In this document: positions 29,756 through 38,722 of the stretch, one piece after another | Position numbering within the stretch: position 1 is the stretch's first letter | Layout of the letters: each line of letters starts with the position of its first letter | NCBI RefSeq assembly: GCF_014649035.1 | Contig: NZ_BMSG01000023.1 | Location: 1 to 64,000, forward strand | Length of the DNA stretch: 64,000 nt | Reading direction: 5' to 3' | Origin: Streptomyces sindenensis | Lineage (GTDB): Bacteria; Actinomycetota; Actinomycetes; Streptomycetales; Streptomycetaceae | Translations under genes and position numbers: made by a program | The notes under the pieces: generated by a model | The model's input: the letters and a program-made list of their open reading frames with translations, nothing else | Told to the model about the DNA's origin: nothing | Database searches by the model: none

Positions 29756-31207
29756 TCACCTCTCCAGCGCCGCCTTCATCATCTTCTGCGCGATCGGTGC
29801 GGCCAGTCCGTTGCCGCTGACCTCGGCGCGCGCCGAGCCGGAGTCCTCGACGAGCACCGCGACCGCGACCTCCTTGCCGCTGCGCTCGTCCTTCGCGTAC
29901 GAGGTGAACCAGGCGTACGGGGTGTTGCTGTTGTCCACGCCGTTCTGCGCGGTGCCGGTCTTCCCGCCGACCTCGGCCCCGGCGATCTTCGCGTTGGTGC
30001 CGGTGCCCTCCTCGACCACGGTCACCATCGCGCTGCGGAGCTGCTCGGCGGTCTTCTCCGCCACCACGCGCTTCGTGTCGCCGTCCTCGGTCTCCTCCAG
30101 CACCGTGCCGTCCCCGTCGGTCACCGAGGACACCATGTGCGGCGCCGCCAGCTCACCGCCGTTGGCCAGCGCCGAGGTGACCATCGCCATCTGGAGCGGG
30201 GTCGCGGTGACCTCGAACTGGCCGATGCCCGTCAGCGCCGTCTGCGCCTTGTCCATGCCGGTCGGATACACGCTCCGCGCCGCCCGCACCGGCACGTCCA
30301 GCTTCTCGGTGTCGAACCCGAACGCGTCCGCCGTCTCCTTGACCTTGTCCTGGCCGAGATCGGCCGCCACCTTGGCGAAGACGTTGTTGCAGGAGTACTG
30401 GAGGGCGGTGCGCAGCGTCGCGTTCTCGCAGGGGGCGGACGCGTTCTCGTTGCGCAGGACCGTGCTGGTGCCGGGCAGGGTGTACGGGTCGGGGCTGTCG
30501 GTGGCCTCGTCGACCGAGCCGTACAGCCCGTTCTCCAGCGCCGCCGCCGCGACCACCAGCTTGAACGTGGAGCCCGGCGCCAGCGGCTGCCGCAGCGCCC
30601 GGTTGACCAGCGGCTTGTCCGGATCGTCCAGCAGCTTCCGCCAGGTGTCGCCGTCCGTCGTCCCGCTGATCTTCGAGGGGTCGTACGAGGGGGTCGAGAC
30701 CATGCCGAGGATCCGGCCGGTCGCCGGGTCGATCGCCACCGCCGCGCCCTTGTCGTCGCCGAGCGCCTCGTACGCCGCCCTCTGGACACCCGGGTCGATG
30801 GTGGTGAGGACGTTGCCCGGCTTCGCCTGCCCGCCGGTGATCAGGTCCTTCGGGTTCTTCAGCCGGTCGTCCGTGCCGTCCAGGACGTCGCCGTGGATGC
30901 CTTCGAGCTGGGTCGCCCCGTACGCCTGCGAGCTGTAGCCGGTGACAGCCGCGTACAGCTCGCCCTGGGTGTACGTGCGCTTGTACCGGAGGTCGCCACC
31001 ACTGGTCCCCTTCGATCCGGTGACCGGCGAACCGGCCACGATGATGTCTCCGAGCGGCTGCGCGTACCGCGCGATCGTGTTCCGCCGGTTGTGCTCGTCG
31101 TCTGCGAGCGCCTTGGCCCCGTAGCCCTGCACCCAGGTCGCCCGCACCAGCAGGGCGAGCACCATGAGCAGGCAGAAGGCCGAAGCGCGCCTGATGGTCT
31201 TGTTCAT
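29756..31207 (-). CDS. Penicillin-binding protein 2-like D,D-transpeptidase
   Basis: A 483-aa class B penicillin-binding protein of the PbpA type. A single N-terminal membrane anchor (SAFCLLMVLALLVRATWVQGY) is followed by the NRRN..RYAQPLGDIIVAG dimerisation region. The transpeptidase domain holds the active-site Ser in LAPGSTFKLV (SxxK), the SxN motif in QYSCNNVF and the KTG box in VGGKTGTAQNG. ATG 31207 gives MNKTIRRASAF and the usual length. No RodA/FtsW partner is adjacent. The start lacks a good ribosome-binding site. It acts in peptidoglycan cross-linking at sites of growth or sporulation. Confidence 0.92.
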   Translation of the reverse strand: MNKTIRRASAFCLLMVLALLVRATWVQGYGAKALADDEHNRRNTIARYAQPLGDIIVAGSPVTGSKGTSGGDLRYKRTYTQGELYAAVTGYSSQAYGATQLEGIHGDVLDGTDDRLKNPKDLITGGQAKPGNVLTTIDPGVQRAAYEALGDDKGAAVAIDPATGRILGMVSTPSYDPSKISGTTDGDTWRKLLDDPDKPLVNRALRQPLAPGSTFKLVVAAAALENGLYGSVDEATDSPDPYTLPGTSTVLRNENASAPCENATLRTALQYSCNNVFAKVAADLGQDKVKETADAFGFDTEKLDVPVRAARSVYPTGMDKAQTALTGIGQFEVTATPLQMAMVTSALANGGELAAPHMVSSVTDGDGTVLEETEDGDTKRVVAEKTAEQLRSAMVTVVEEGTGTNAKIAGAEVGGKTGTAQNGVDNSNTPYAWFTSYAKDERSGKEVAVAVLVEDSGSARAEVSGNGLAAPIAQKMMKAALER

Positions 31208-31324
31208 CCCGCTGGAGGGACGAGCGGGCCCGCTCCGCCCGTTCCCGATCGTGCCGCTTCTCACCGTTTTCTCACCCTGGTTCCTCACCCGGGGTTTCCT
31301 CCCGGGGTGGGGAGCCGGCGCGGC

Positions 31325-31987
31325 TCAGCCCGGGGTGATGAAGCCGGACTCGTACGCCGCGATGACCGCCTGGGTGCGGTCCCGGGCGCCGGTCTTCGCG
31401 AGGACCGCCGCCACATGGGTCTTCGCCGTCGCCGGGCCCACGGAGAGCCGGCCCGCGATCTCCGCGTTGGTCAGCCCCGCCGCCATCAGCCGCAGCACGT
31501 CCGCCTCCCGGTCGGTCAGCCGCGCCACCCACGCCGGGGCCCTGGCCGACCGGCGCGCCGCGTGCTCGGCGGCCAGCGTGCGCACCGCCGCAGGGTAGAG
31601 GAGCGAGTCGCCGCACGCCACCAGACGCACCGCCTGCACCAGCTCCTCCGCCGCCGCCCGCTTCAGCAGGAACCCGGCCGCCCCGGCGTGCAGGGCCTCG
31701 TACACGTACGCGTCGTTCTCGAAGGTCGTCACCACGACGATCCTCGGCGGGTCCTCCAGCGTGGCGAGGATCTGCTCCGTGGCCCGGATGCCGTCGATCT
31801 CCGGCATCCGTACGTCCATCAGCACCACGTCGGGCCGCAGCTCCCGCACCACGGAGACGGCCTCCGCGCCGGTGGTCGCCTCCCCGACGACCTCGACGCC
31901 CTCCTCGGCGTCCAGGATCACCCGCAGCGCCGTACGCACCATCCGCTCGTCGTCCGCGAGCACCACCCGCACCGGAGCCCCGCTCAT
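31325..31987 (-). CDS. NarL/LuxR-family response regulator
   Basis: A 220-aa response regulator. The receiver domain (1-120) holds the acidic pair LADDE, the phosphoacceptor Asp in PDVVLMDVRMPEIDG and the Lys in GFLLKRA. The C-terminal LuxR-type helix-turn-helix is LTDREADVLRLMAAGLTNAEIAGRLSVGPATAKTHVAAVLAKTG. ATG 31987 overlaps the stop of the sensor kinase (ATGA). It should control genes near or elsewhere in answer to the kinase; the signal is unknown. Confidence 0.93.
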   Translation of the reverse strand: MSGAPVRVVLADDERMVRTALRVILDAEEGVEVVGEATTGAEAVSVVRELRPDVVLMDVRMPEIDGIRATEQILATLEDPPRIVVVTTFENDAYVYEALHAGAAGFLLKRAAAEELVQAVRLVACGDSLLYPAAVRTLAAEHAARRSARAPAWVARLTDREADVLRLMAAGLTNAEIAGRLSVGPATAKTHVAAVLAKTGARDRTQAVIAAYESGFITPG

Positions 31988-33300
31988 CCCCGTCCCTCCG
32001 CCCGGCCGGCCGTCCCCGCCGCTCCCGTTCCCGGCATCGTCAGCGGCAGCCGGGCGGTGAGCCGCCAGACCCCCTCGCACGGTCCTGCCTCGGCCCGGCC
32101 GCCCAGCTGGACGGCCCGCTCCACGGTGCCGCGCAGTCCGCGACCGCCCCCGGGCCGTGCCACGGGTGGGCGCTCGCCCAGCGGATTCTCCATCACGATC
32201 TCCAGCTCCCTCTCCCGTTCCCGTACCGCGATCAGCAGCCGCACCGGGGCGGGCTCGTCGCCCCCGCCGTGCCGCAGGGCGTTGCTCAGCCCCTCCTGGA
32301 CGATCCGGTACGCCTCCCGCCCGACCACCGGGTCCACCGTGCCCGGGTCCTCCGGACCGCCCTCCCGCTCGTACGCCACCGGCACCCCGCAGTGCGCCAG
32401 CAGCCCGCCGAGCGCGTCGAGACCCGGCCCGTGCGCCGTGCCCTCCTCGCCCGGCTCCCCGTCCTGCCGCAGCAGCCCCAGCACCGAGTCCAGCTCGCCG
32501 ACCGTGCGCCGCGTCGTCTCCTCGATGGCGGTCAGCGCCTCCCGCACGAACTCCGGGTCCCGGTCCAGGACCCGGCGCGCCGCCCCCGCCTGAAGCGTCA
32601 CCGCGCTCAGCGCGTGCCCCACCGAGTCGTGCAGTTCCCGGGCGAGCCGGTTGCGCACCGCCAGCTCCGCCGCGCGGCGCTCGGCGGCGGCCAGCCGGTC
32701 CTCGGGCGTCGGCCCCAGCAGCACCGGCGCCCGCCGGGCCAGCACCTCCCCGGCCACGGCGGCGGCCAGCGCCAGCGCCAGCAGCAGGGCGAGCCCCGCG
32801 AACGGTGCGAGGGCCAGGGCCCACGGCTCTCGCAGCGCCTCCGGCCCCTCCAGCAGCCAGGTCTCGCGCAGTCCGGCGAAGAACGGCAGGGCCATCACCA
32901 CCACCGCGAACGGCGGCAGCGTCAGCGTGGCCCCGCTGATGATCCCGCCGAGCGCCAGATGCAGGGTGTACCAGCCGGCGGTACGTGCCCGGGCCTGCCG
33001 GGTCCGGGCGGGCGGCCCGTCGGCCAGCAGGGCGGGCGGGACCCCGCACAGGGCGCGGGCGGCGGCCACGGACAGCGGCCGGGCGAGGGCGGAGAAGCCG
33101 GTGACCGCGGCCATCGGCAGGGCGAGGCCGAAGGCGATGAGCTGCCCGGACACGGAGGAGAAGAGCGGTTCACCATCGCCCGCCATGCCCACCAGGACCG
33201 TGCCGACCAGGAAGTACGGCATCAGCAGCGCGCCGCCGATGATCAGGTGCAGCCAGCGCAGCCGGGCCCGCCGCCCGAACAGCGCGGCGAGCGGCCTCAC
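31984..33300 (-). CDS. HisKA_3-type sensor histidine kinase
   Basis: A 438-aa sensor. The N-terminal half carries five to six hydrophobic segments (LHLIIGGALLMPYFLVGTVLVGMAG to FAGLALLLALALAAAVAGEVLA). The catalytic half has the H-box LARELHDSVGHALSAVTLQAGAARRVL and the ATP-binding motifs GREAYRIVQEGLSNALRHG and GGGRGLRGTVERAVQLGG. GTG 33300 overlaps the stop of the upstream membrane gene, and its own stop overlaps the regulator ATG. A three-gene coupled unit results. No ligand-binding extracellular domain is seen, so it may sense membrane state. Confidence 0.92.
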   Translation of the reverse strand: MRPLAALFGRRARLRWLHLIIGGALLMPYFLVGTVLVGMAGDGEPLFSSVSGQLIAFGLALPMAAVTGFSALARPLSVAAARALCGVPPALLADGPPARTRQARARTAGWYTLHLALGGIISGATLTLPPFAVVVMALPFFAGLRETWLLEGPEALREPWALALAPFAGLALLLALALAAAVAGEVLARRAPVLLGPTPEDRLAAAERRAAELAVRNRLARELHDSVGHALSAVTLQAGAARRVLDRDPEFVREALTAIEETTRRTVGELDSVLGLLRQDGEPGEEGTAHGPGLDALGGLLAHCGVPVAYEREGGPEDPGTVDPVVGREAYRIVQEGLSNALRHGGGDEPAPVRLLIAVRERERELEIVMENPLGERPPVARPGGGRGLRGTVERAVQLGGRAEAGPCEGVWRLTARLPLTMPGTGAAGTAGRAEGRG

Positions 33301-34373
33301 GACCCCCGGCTCTCGTCGAGCTCCCCGCGTGCGGACAGCGCGGAAGCCGCCGCGCGCTCCGCGAGGAAGTACGCGCCCAGCGTCACGACGAGCGCCCCGG
33401 CCAGCATCTGGACAGCGTAGGTCACCGTGGTCGCCGCCGTCGGCCGGTCCGCCGCATCGCCCGCGCCCATCAGCCCGGCGAGGCTCAACCACCCGCCCCA
33501 GCAGGCCATCTGAGCCGAACCGCACCAGGCCAGGACCAGCGGCAGCCGCAGGGAGAGGCCGCCGGTGCGCCGGAAGGCGAGCAGCAGCCCCCCGACGGCG
33601 GTGACCACGACGAAGAGCAGGCTGACCGCTTCGAGGACGTAGAAGTCGCTGGTGCGGTCCGCCGCCCGGGCCGGCTCCAGCCCGGCGGTCGAACCGGTCG
33701 CCCACAGCAGGTGGGTGACGCCCGGGACCAGGGTCGCCGACGCGGCGGCGACGGCGGTCGCGCGCAGGGCGGGCGCGGTCGGAGTCGCCGGCAGGTCCCG
33801 CAGCCGCCCCCGCCACAGATGACCCCAGCGCTCCCTGGCGTACAGGGCGAAGAGGCTGCCCAGGGCGAGGCCCTGGACGATGAAGCCGCCGTAGACGACA
33901 CCGAACACCCACGTTTCGAGGAACGTCTGGGAACGCCCCTCGCCCACCGGCCCGCCACCGCCGAGGAGCCGTACGACCAGCTGGACCGGGTAGGCCGTCA
34001 TGATCGGCAGCAGCAGACCGCTCGCCACCCACATCGGCAGCACCAGCAGCCAGGCGGGCACCCGCAGCCCCCAGGGCCGGGTGAGCAGCAGCGCGAGGAC
34101 GACGACGCCACCGTCCATCAGCACGGTGGCCCCGTTGGCGACGGCCAGCGCGGTGCCGCCGTCCAGCAGCGGGCTTCCGTCGGGGATCCCGAGCCGGCTG
34201 CCCGCCATCCAGGCCGTCTTGAGGCCGATGTACGGCAGGCAGGACGCGATGGCGACCACCCGCAGCACGGACCGAGCGCGGCCGACGCGGTACGGGGGCG
34301 CCCCGGGCGGTACGTCGGTGCCGGTGCGTTCCTCGGGTGGTGCGTCGGTGCCGGTGCGCGGGTTCGCTGTCAT
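33297..34373 (-). CDS. Polytopic membrane protein coupled to a two-component system
   Basis: A 358-aa protein with about eight hydrophobic segments after a Pro/Thr-rich cytoplasmic N-terminus (NPRTGTDAPPEERTGTDVPPG, a short repeated unit). It begins VVAIASCLPYIGLKTAWMAGSRLGIPDG, a segment typical of a family found beside two-component genes. The function is unknown; its GTGA coupling to the kinase suggests it senses or modulates the same stimulus. ATG 34373 gives MTANPRTGTD. Confidence 0.85.
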   Translation of the reverse strand: MTANPRTGTDAPPEERTGTDVPPGAPPYRVGRARSVLRVVAIASCLPYIGLKTAWMAGSRLGIPDGSPLLDGGTALAVANGATVLMDGGVVVLALLLTRPWGLRVPAWLLVLPMWVASGLLLPIMTAYPVQLVVRLLGGGGPVGEGRSQTFLETWVFGVVYGGFIVQGLALGSLFALYARERWGHLWRGRLRDLPATPTAPALRATAVAAASATLVPGVTHLLWATGSTAGLEPARAADRTSDFYVLEAVSLLFVVVTAVGGLLLAFRRTGGLSLRLPLVLAWCGSAQMACWGGWLSLAGLMGAGDAADRPTAATTVTYAVQMLAGALVVTLGAYFLAERAAASALSARGELDESRGS

Positions 34374-34467
34374 GCCACCAGGCTTTCGCGCGGGCCGCCC
34401 CCGTACGTCCTGCCCGCCGACGATCCGCCTCCGCCGCGCGGGGGAGGCCGCGACGTGCGAGGGAGCC

Positions 34468-34947
34468 TTACGCGCGCAGCGTCACCAGCACCTCGTCGAT
34501 CTCCTCGCCCCGGGCCCGGGCGAACCCCCGGTCCGTACCGGTCACCACGAAGCCGCACTTCTCCAGCACCCGGCGCGAGCCGAGGTTGTCGGCCGCCGCC
34601 CGGGCGTGCAGCGGGCGCGTGGACGTCTCGTCGAGGAAGGCCCGCAGCGCGGCCGTCGCCAGCCCCCGGCCCCAGTGCGCGCGGGCGATCCAGTCCGTCA
34701 CCTGGCGGCCGCCGGCCTCCCCGTACGCCCCGACATGGCCCACCACGACGCCGTCGGCCAGCACCGTGCGCATCACCACCCCGCCGGACCCGGACCGGAT
34801 CCGCGCCCAGCGGGCGTCGAACGCGGCGCGGTCGGTGGGGTCCTCCGGGGTGAACGCGGCGACCCGGGTCGCGTCCGCATCGCTCATCCAGGCGAAGAAC
34901 AGCGGCAGGTCGGCGTCCTCCACCGCACGCAGCGTCACCTCGGCCAT
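34468..34947 (-). CDS. GNAT-family N-acetyltransferase
   Basis: A 159-aa acetyltransferase of the RimJ/RimL type. The acetyl-CoA-binding motif A is seen as ARAHWGRGLATAALRAFLDE, followed by ADNLGSRRVLEKCGFVVTGTDRG. The start MAEVTLRAVEDADLPLFFAWMSD is characteristic. Substrate unknown; protein N-termini or small amines are common. Its ATG shares a base with the IclR gene stop (TGATG), so both are one transcript. Confidence 0.88.
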   Translation of the reverse strand: MAEVTLRAVEDADLPLFFAWMSDADATRVAAFTPEDPTDRAAFDARWARIRSGSGGVVMRTVLADGVVVGHVGAYGEAGGRQVTDWIARAHWGRGLATAALRAFLDETSTRPLHARAAADNLGSRRVLEKCGFVVTGTDRGFARARGEEIDEVLVTLRA

Positions 34948-35717
34948 CAGAGCCTCCGCGTCGCGAGGGAGAGCCGGTCCCGGGCGTCGAACAGGGCGTC
35001 CTTCACCATCTGCTCGTGGCCGGGGGTGAGCCGGGCGACCGGCACCGAGCAGCTGATCGCGTCCCTGGCGGGCGTCCGGTAGGGGATCGCGACCCCGAAG
35101 CAGCGCAGACCGAGGGTGTTCTCCTCGCGGTCCACCGCGTAGCCCTGCTCGCGGACCAGCCGCAGCTCCTCGATGAGCTTCTCGCGGTCCGTGATGGTGT
35201 GCTCGGTCAGCGCCGGCAGCGTCTCGGGCAGCATCTTGCGGACCTGCTCGTCGCTGTGGGTGGCCAGCAGCGCCTTGCCGAGCGACGTGGAGTGCGCGGG
35301 CAGCCGGCGGCCGACCCGGGTGAAGGGGCGCAGATAGTGCTGGGACTGCCGGGTCGCGAGGTAGACCACGTTCGTCCCGTCGAGGCGGGCCAGGTGGATG
35401 GTCTCCGTGGTGTCGTCGGAGAGCCGGTCCAGCGTCGGCCGGGCGGCGGCCACGACCTCGTCGCCGTCGATGTACGAGGTGCCCACCAGCAGGGCGCGGA
35501 CCCCGATCCCGTACCGGGTGCCCGTCGCGTCGGTCTCGACCCAGCCCAGCTCCACCAGGGTGCGCAGCAGCATGTAGAGGCTGGACTTGGGGTAGCCAAC
35601 CGCCTCCTGGACGGCGGCCAGCGAGTGCATGCCGGGCCGCCCCGCGAAGTATTCGAGGAGCTCCACGGTCCGTACCGCGGACTTGACCTGTGCCCCACCG
35701 GACTCGGCGACCGACAT
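34947..35717 (-). CDS. IclR-family transcriptional regulator
   Basis: A 256-aa regulator. The N-terminal winged helix is VKSAVRTVELLEYFAGRPGMHSLAAVQEAVGYPKSSLYMLLRTL and the C-terminal effector domain includes THSDEQVRKMLPETLPALT and REQGYAVDREENTLGLRCFGVAI. ATG 35717 (AAGGGGGCG upstream) is preferred; a second ATG 30 bases earlier would add ten residues. It is divergent from the dioxovalerate-type dehydrogenase gene across 274 bases holding a TGTTC-N8-GAACA dyad. Probable effector: a sugar acid or keto acid intermediate. It likely regulates both the dehydrogenase and, given the matching site, kdgD. Confidence 0.9.
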   Translation of the reverse strand: MSVAESGGAQVKSAVRTVELLEYFAGRPGMHSLAAVQEAVGYPKSSLYMLLRTLVELGWVETDATGTRYGIGVRALLVGTSYIDGDEVVAAARPTLDRLSDDTTETIHLARLDGTNVVYLATRQSQHYLRPFTRVGRRLPAHSTSLGKALLATHSDEQVRKMLPETLPALTEHTITDREKLIEELRLVREQGYAVDREENTLGLRCFGVAIPYRTPARDAISCSVPVARLTPGHEQMVKDALFDARDRLSLATRRL

Positions 35718-35991
35718 CGCCCACGCCCCCTTCTTCTTCCAGCTCATCGACTTCTCGTCCGCGTCGCCGCCCGCGTCGCGGACCGCGTCGCCGTCCGAAA
35801 AGCCGCCACACGATTGCCAACACGGAACGCCCGGAAATAGAGTCCCAGGACATTCACGATCAGGAACGCTGTTCAGAATACCGAACACTTGCTGATGTGC
35901 GGCCGAAGTCGGCCGGGACGCCGGCGGGGTCTCGGCCGCGCGGCGACCGGGAACCGGCCGGGGACCGGTCGCGCGACGGAAGGGAATCACG
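35718..35991. promoter_or_regulatory. Divergent promoter region with IclR-type dyad
   Basis: No gene is visible. It contains the dyad TGTTC (35870-35874) - N8 - GAACA (35883-35887), about 100 bases before the dehydrogenase start, plausibly bound by the IclR product. Confidence 0.55.
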
Positions 35992-37515
35992 GTGAGCGCA
36001 GTACAAGTCTGGAGTGTCGACCCCCGAACGGGGAACCCGCGCGAGCAGGTTGCCGTGGAGGCCACCGCCGAGGAGGTCGACCGCGCGGTCCGGTCGGCCC
36101 ACGCCGTACGGGACGCCCTCGCCGACCGGGTGGCGCGGGCCGCGTTCCTGCGGGCGGCGGCGGAGCTGCTGGAGGAGTCCGGCGAGCGCGTCATCGAGGC
36201 CGCCGACGCGGAGACCGCCCTCGGGCGGGCCCGGCTCACCGGTGAACTCGCCCGTACGGCAGCCCAGTTCAGGGCCTTCGCGGAGGTCGTCGACGAGGGC
36301 GCCTACCTCGACGTGCACATCGACCACCCGGACGCCTCCCGGACCCCGCCCTGGCCCGACCTGCGCCGCTACAAGATCCCGCTCGGGGTCGTCGCCGTCT
36401 ACGCCGCGAGCAACTTCCCGCTCGCCTTCTCCGTGCCCGGCGGCGACACCGCCAGCGCCCTCGCGGCCGGCTGCCCGGTCGTCGTCAAGGCGCATCCCGA
36501 CCACCCGGCCACCTCCGAACTCTGCGCCTCGGTCCTGCGCCGCGCCGCCGCCCGCACCGGGCTCCCCGAGGACGTCCTCACCGTGGTGCACGGCTTCGAC
36601 GCGGGCGTCGAACTGATTCGCCACCCGCTGGTGAGCGCCGCGGGCTTCACCGGCTCCGTACGCGGCGGACGCGCGCTGTACGACGCGGCGGCCGCCCGCC
36701 CGGCCCCCATCCCCTTCCACGGCGAACTCGGCTCCCTCAACCCGGTCGTCGTCACCGCGGCCGCCGCCGCCGAGCGCGCCGGGGAGATCGGTACGGGCCT
36801 CGGCGGCTCGATGACGCTCGGCGTCGGCCAGTTCTGCACCAAGCCCGGCTTCGTCCTCGTCCCCGAGGGCGCGGCGGGCGACCAGCTCCTCAAGTCCCTC
36901 GCCGGGACGGTCGGTTCGACCGGTTCCGGCGTCCTGCTGGACCACCGCATGCGGGACGCCTTCGTCGCGGGCGTACGGGAGCGGGCGGCGCTGCCCGACG
37001 TCGACGCCCCGGTCCCCCCGGGCGCGGCCGGCGAGCACACCGTCTCCGCCGGATTCCTCACCGTGCCCGCGGCCCGGCTCACCGCCGAGGGCCCGCACGA
37101 CGCGCTGCTGGAGGAGTGCTTCGGCCCGGTCGCCGTGATCGCCCGGTACGCCTCCGTCGACGAGATCGCCGCCGTCCTCGCCCGGCTGCCGGGGAACCTC
37201 ACCGCCACCCTCCAGACCGCCGGCGACGAGACCGGGGACCCCGACGCGGGCCCGCTGCTCGCCGCCCTCACCCCGCTCGCCGGGCGCATCCTCGTCAACG
37301 GCTGGCCGACCGGCGTCGCCGTCGCCCCCGCCCAGCACCACGGCGGCCCCTACCCGGCGACCACGTCCACCTCGACCTCGGTCGGCGCGACGGCGATCGA
37401 GCGCTGGCTGCGCCCGGTGACGTACCAGTCCACCCCCGAGACGCTCCTGCCGCCGGAGCTGCGCGAGGACAACCCGCTCGGCCTGCCCCGCAGGGTGGAC
37501 GGGCGCCGCGCATGA
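35992..37515 (+). CDS. 2,5-dioxovalerate (alpha-ketoglutaric semialdehyde) dehydrogenase-like ALDH
   Basis: A 507-aa NADP-dependent aldehyde dehydrogenase. Catalytic Cys is in LGVGQFCTKPG, the general-base Glu in PFHGELGSLNP, and the cofactor site in YAASNFPLAFSVPGGDTASALAAGCPVVVKAHP. The absence of the usual LELGGK and the HGELGSLNP motif are typical of the KGSADH class, which turns 2,5-dioxopentanoate into 2-oxoglutarate, the product of KdgD. GTG 35992 gives MSAVQVWSVDP. It is coupled to the DUF1349 gene (ATGA) and is divergent from the IclR regulator. Confidence 0.88.
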   Translation: MSAVQVWSVDPRTGNPREQVAVEATAEEVDRAVRSAHAVRDALADRVARAAFLRAAAELLEESGERVIEAADAETALGRARLTGELARTAAQFRAFAEVVDEGAYLDVHIDHPDASRTPPWPDLRRYKIPLGVVAVYAASNFPLAFSVPGGDTASALAAGCPVVVKAHPDHPATSELCASVLRRAAARTGLPEDVLTVVHGFDAGVELIRHPLVSAAGFTGSVRGGRALYDAAAARPAPIPFHGELGSLNPVVVTAAAAAERAGEIGTGLGGSMTLGVGQFCTKPGFVLVPEGAAGDQLLKSLAGTVGSTGSGVLLDHRMRDAFVAGVRERAALPDVDAPVPPGAAGEHTVSAGFLTVPAARLTAEGPHDALLEECFGPVAVIARYASVDEIAAVLARLPGNLTATLQTAGDETGDPDAGPLLAALTPLAGRILVNGWPTGVAVAPAQHHGGPYPATTSTSTSVGATAIERWLRPVTYQSTPETLLPPELREDNPLGLPRRVDGRRA

Positions 37516-38123
37516 GCCTGCGTCTGGACCGCATCCCCTTCGCCCTGGACCCGGCGGGCCCCGACGGGCGGTGGACCCACGCGGACGGCGTCCTGACCGG
37601 CCGGTCCGGCCCCGGCCAGGACCTCTTCGTCCCCCCGTCCGGCGACTCCCTCGCCCCGGCCTCCGACGCCCCGCGCCTGCTCGGCGCTGTGGGCGACGGG
37701 GACTTCCGGCTGGTGGCCCGGGTCCGGCCAGGGCTGGCGGCGGCCGGCGACGCGGGGGCGCTGTTCCTCCGGGTCGCGGACCGGGAGTGGGCCAAGCTCT
37801 GCCTGGAGCACTCCGCCGGCCTCCCGACCGTCTGCACCGTCGTCACCCGGGGCCACTCCGACGACGCCAACGCCTTCGTGGTGGAGGAGGGCGTCTGCTG
37901 GCTCCGGCTCAGCCGCACCGGCAGCGCCTACGCCTTCCACGCCTCCGCCGACGGCGACAGCTGGACCTTCGTCCGCGTCTTCACCCTCGGCACGCCCGAC
38001 GAGCGGGCGGCCGCCCGCGTCGGCTTCCTCGTCCAGTCGCCCACCGGGGACGGCTGCGGCGCGGTCTTCGACCGGATCGCGTTCCTGCCCGGGGGAGTGG
38101 CCGACCTGCGCGACGGGCGGTGA
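37512..38123 (+). CDS. DUF1349 concanavalin-like protein
   Basis: A 203-aa protein with a beta-sandwich pattern typical of DUF1349: DFRLVARVRPGLAAAGDAGALFLRV, then EWAKLCLEHSAGLPTVCTVVTRGHSDDAN and CWLRLSRTGSAYAFHASADGDSWTFVRVF. This fold is close to carbohydrate-binding lectins, though the proteins are usually cytoplasmic with unknown role. No signal peptide. Its ATG overlaps the dehydrogenase stop, so it probably acts in the same sugar-acid pathway, perhaps as a sugar-binding or mutarotase-like factor. Confidence 0.85.
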   Translation: MSLRLDRIPFALDPAGPDGRWTHADGVLTGRSGPGQDLFVPPSGDSLAPASDAPRLLGAVGDGDFRLVARVRPGLAAAGDAGALFLRVADREWAKLCLEHSAGLPTVCTVVTRGHSDDANAFVVEEGVCWLRLSRTGSAYAFHASADGDSWTFVRVFTLGTPDERAAARVGFLVQSPTGDGCGAVFDRIAFLPGGVADLRDGR

Positions 38124-38192
38124 GGTGACCGGGGAGGGGGAGGGCGCGGGGTGCGCGCCGGGCGTCAGGGCCTGGGGACGTGCGTACGGGCG

Positions 38193-38576
38193 TCAGGGCG
38201 CCGTCGCGGCCCGGTCCGACTCGCCGCGCAGCACGCAGAACTCGTTGCCCTCGGGGTCGGCGAGCACCGCCCAGCCGGAGCCGTCCGGATTGCGGAGATC
38301 AGCGACGAGGGCGGCGCCGAGGGCCAGCAGCCGCTCCACCTCCTCCTCGCGCGAGGTCCGGGGGCGCAGACACAGATGGAGCCGGTTCTTGCCCTGCTTC
38401 GGCTCGGGGACCTGATGGAAATAGAGCATCGGGCCCTCCGCCATCATCACCTGCGTCTCCGCCATGCCCGGCTCGTCCTCCGGATGCAGCGGACGGCCGG
38501 TCACCTCGCTCCAGAACCGCGCCAGCTCATACGCGTTCACACAGTCGATCGCCACGTTCTGCACCACTGAGACCAT
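38193..38576 (-). CDS. VOC-family (glyoxalase-like) protein
   Basis: A 127-aa single-domain VOC protein. The paired beta-alpha-beta repeats read VQNVAIDCVNAYELARFWSEVTG and LLALGAALVADLRNPDGSGWAVLADPEGNEFCVL, the latter ending in the common Glu/Phe metal strand. It may be a metal-dependent lyase, dioxygenase or resistance protein; nothing in the context chooses among them. It is convergent with the DUF1349 gene and single. Confidence 0.85.
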   Translation of the reverse strand: MVSVVQNVAIDCVNAYELARFWSEVTGRPLHPEDEPGMAETQVMMAEGPMLYFHQVPEPKQGKNRLHLCLRPRTSREEEVERLLALGAALVADLRNPDGSGWAVLADPEGNEFCVLRGESDRAATAP

Positions 38577-38722
38577 GCGCGCGAGCTTCCCCGATTTCCG
38601 CTCCGGACGCCAGCGGGTCGCGGGGCGGGAATCACCAGGTCAGGTTCGGTGTTCGCACGGAGACGTGACGTACGGAGGGCCTCTCCGCACGCCCCCTGTG
38701 AGCCTGGGAGAGAAGAAGAGTC

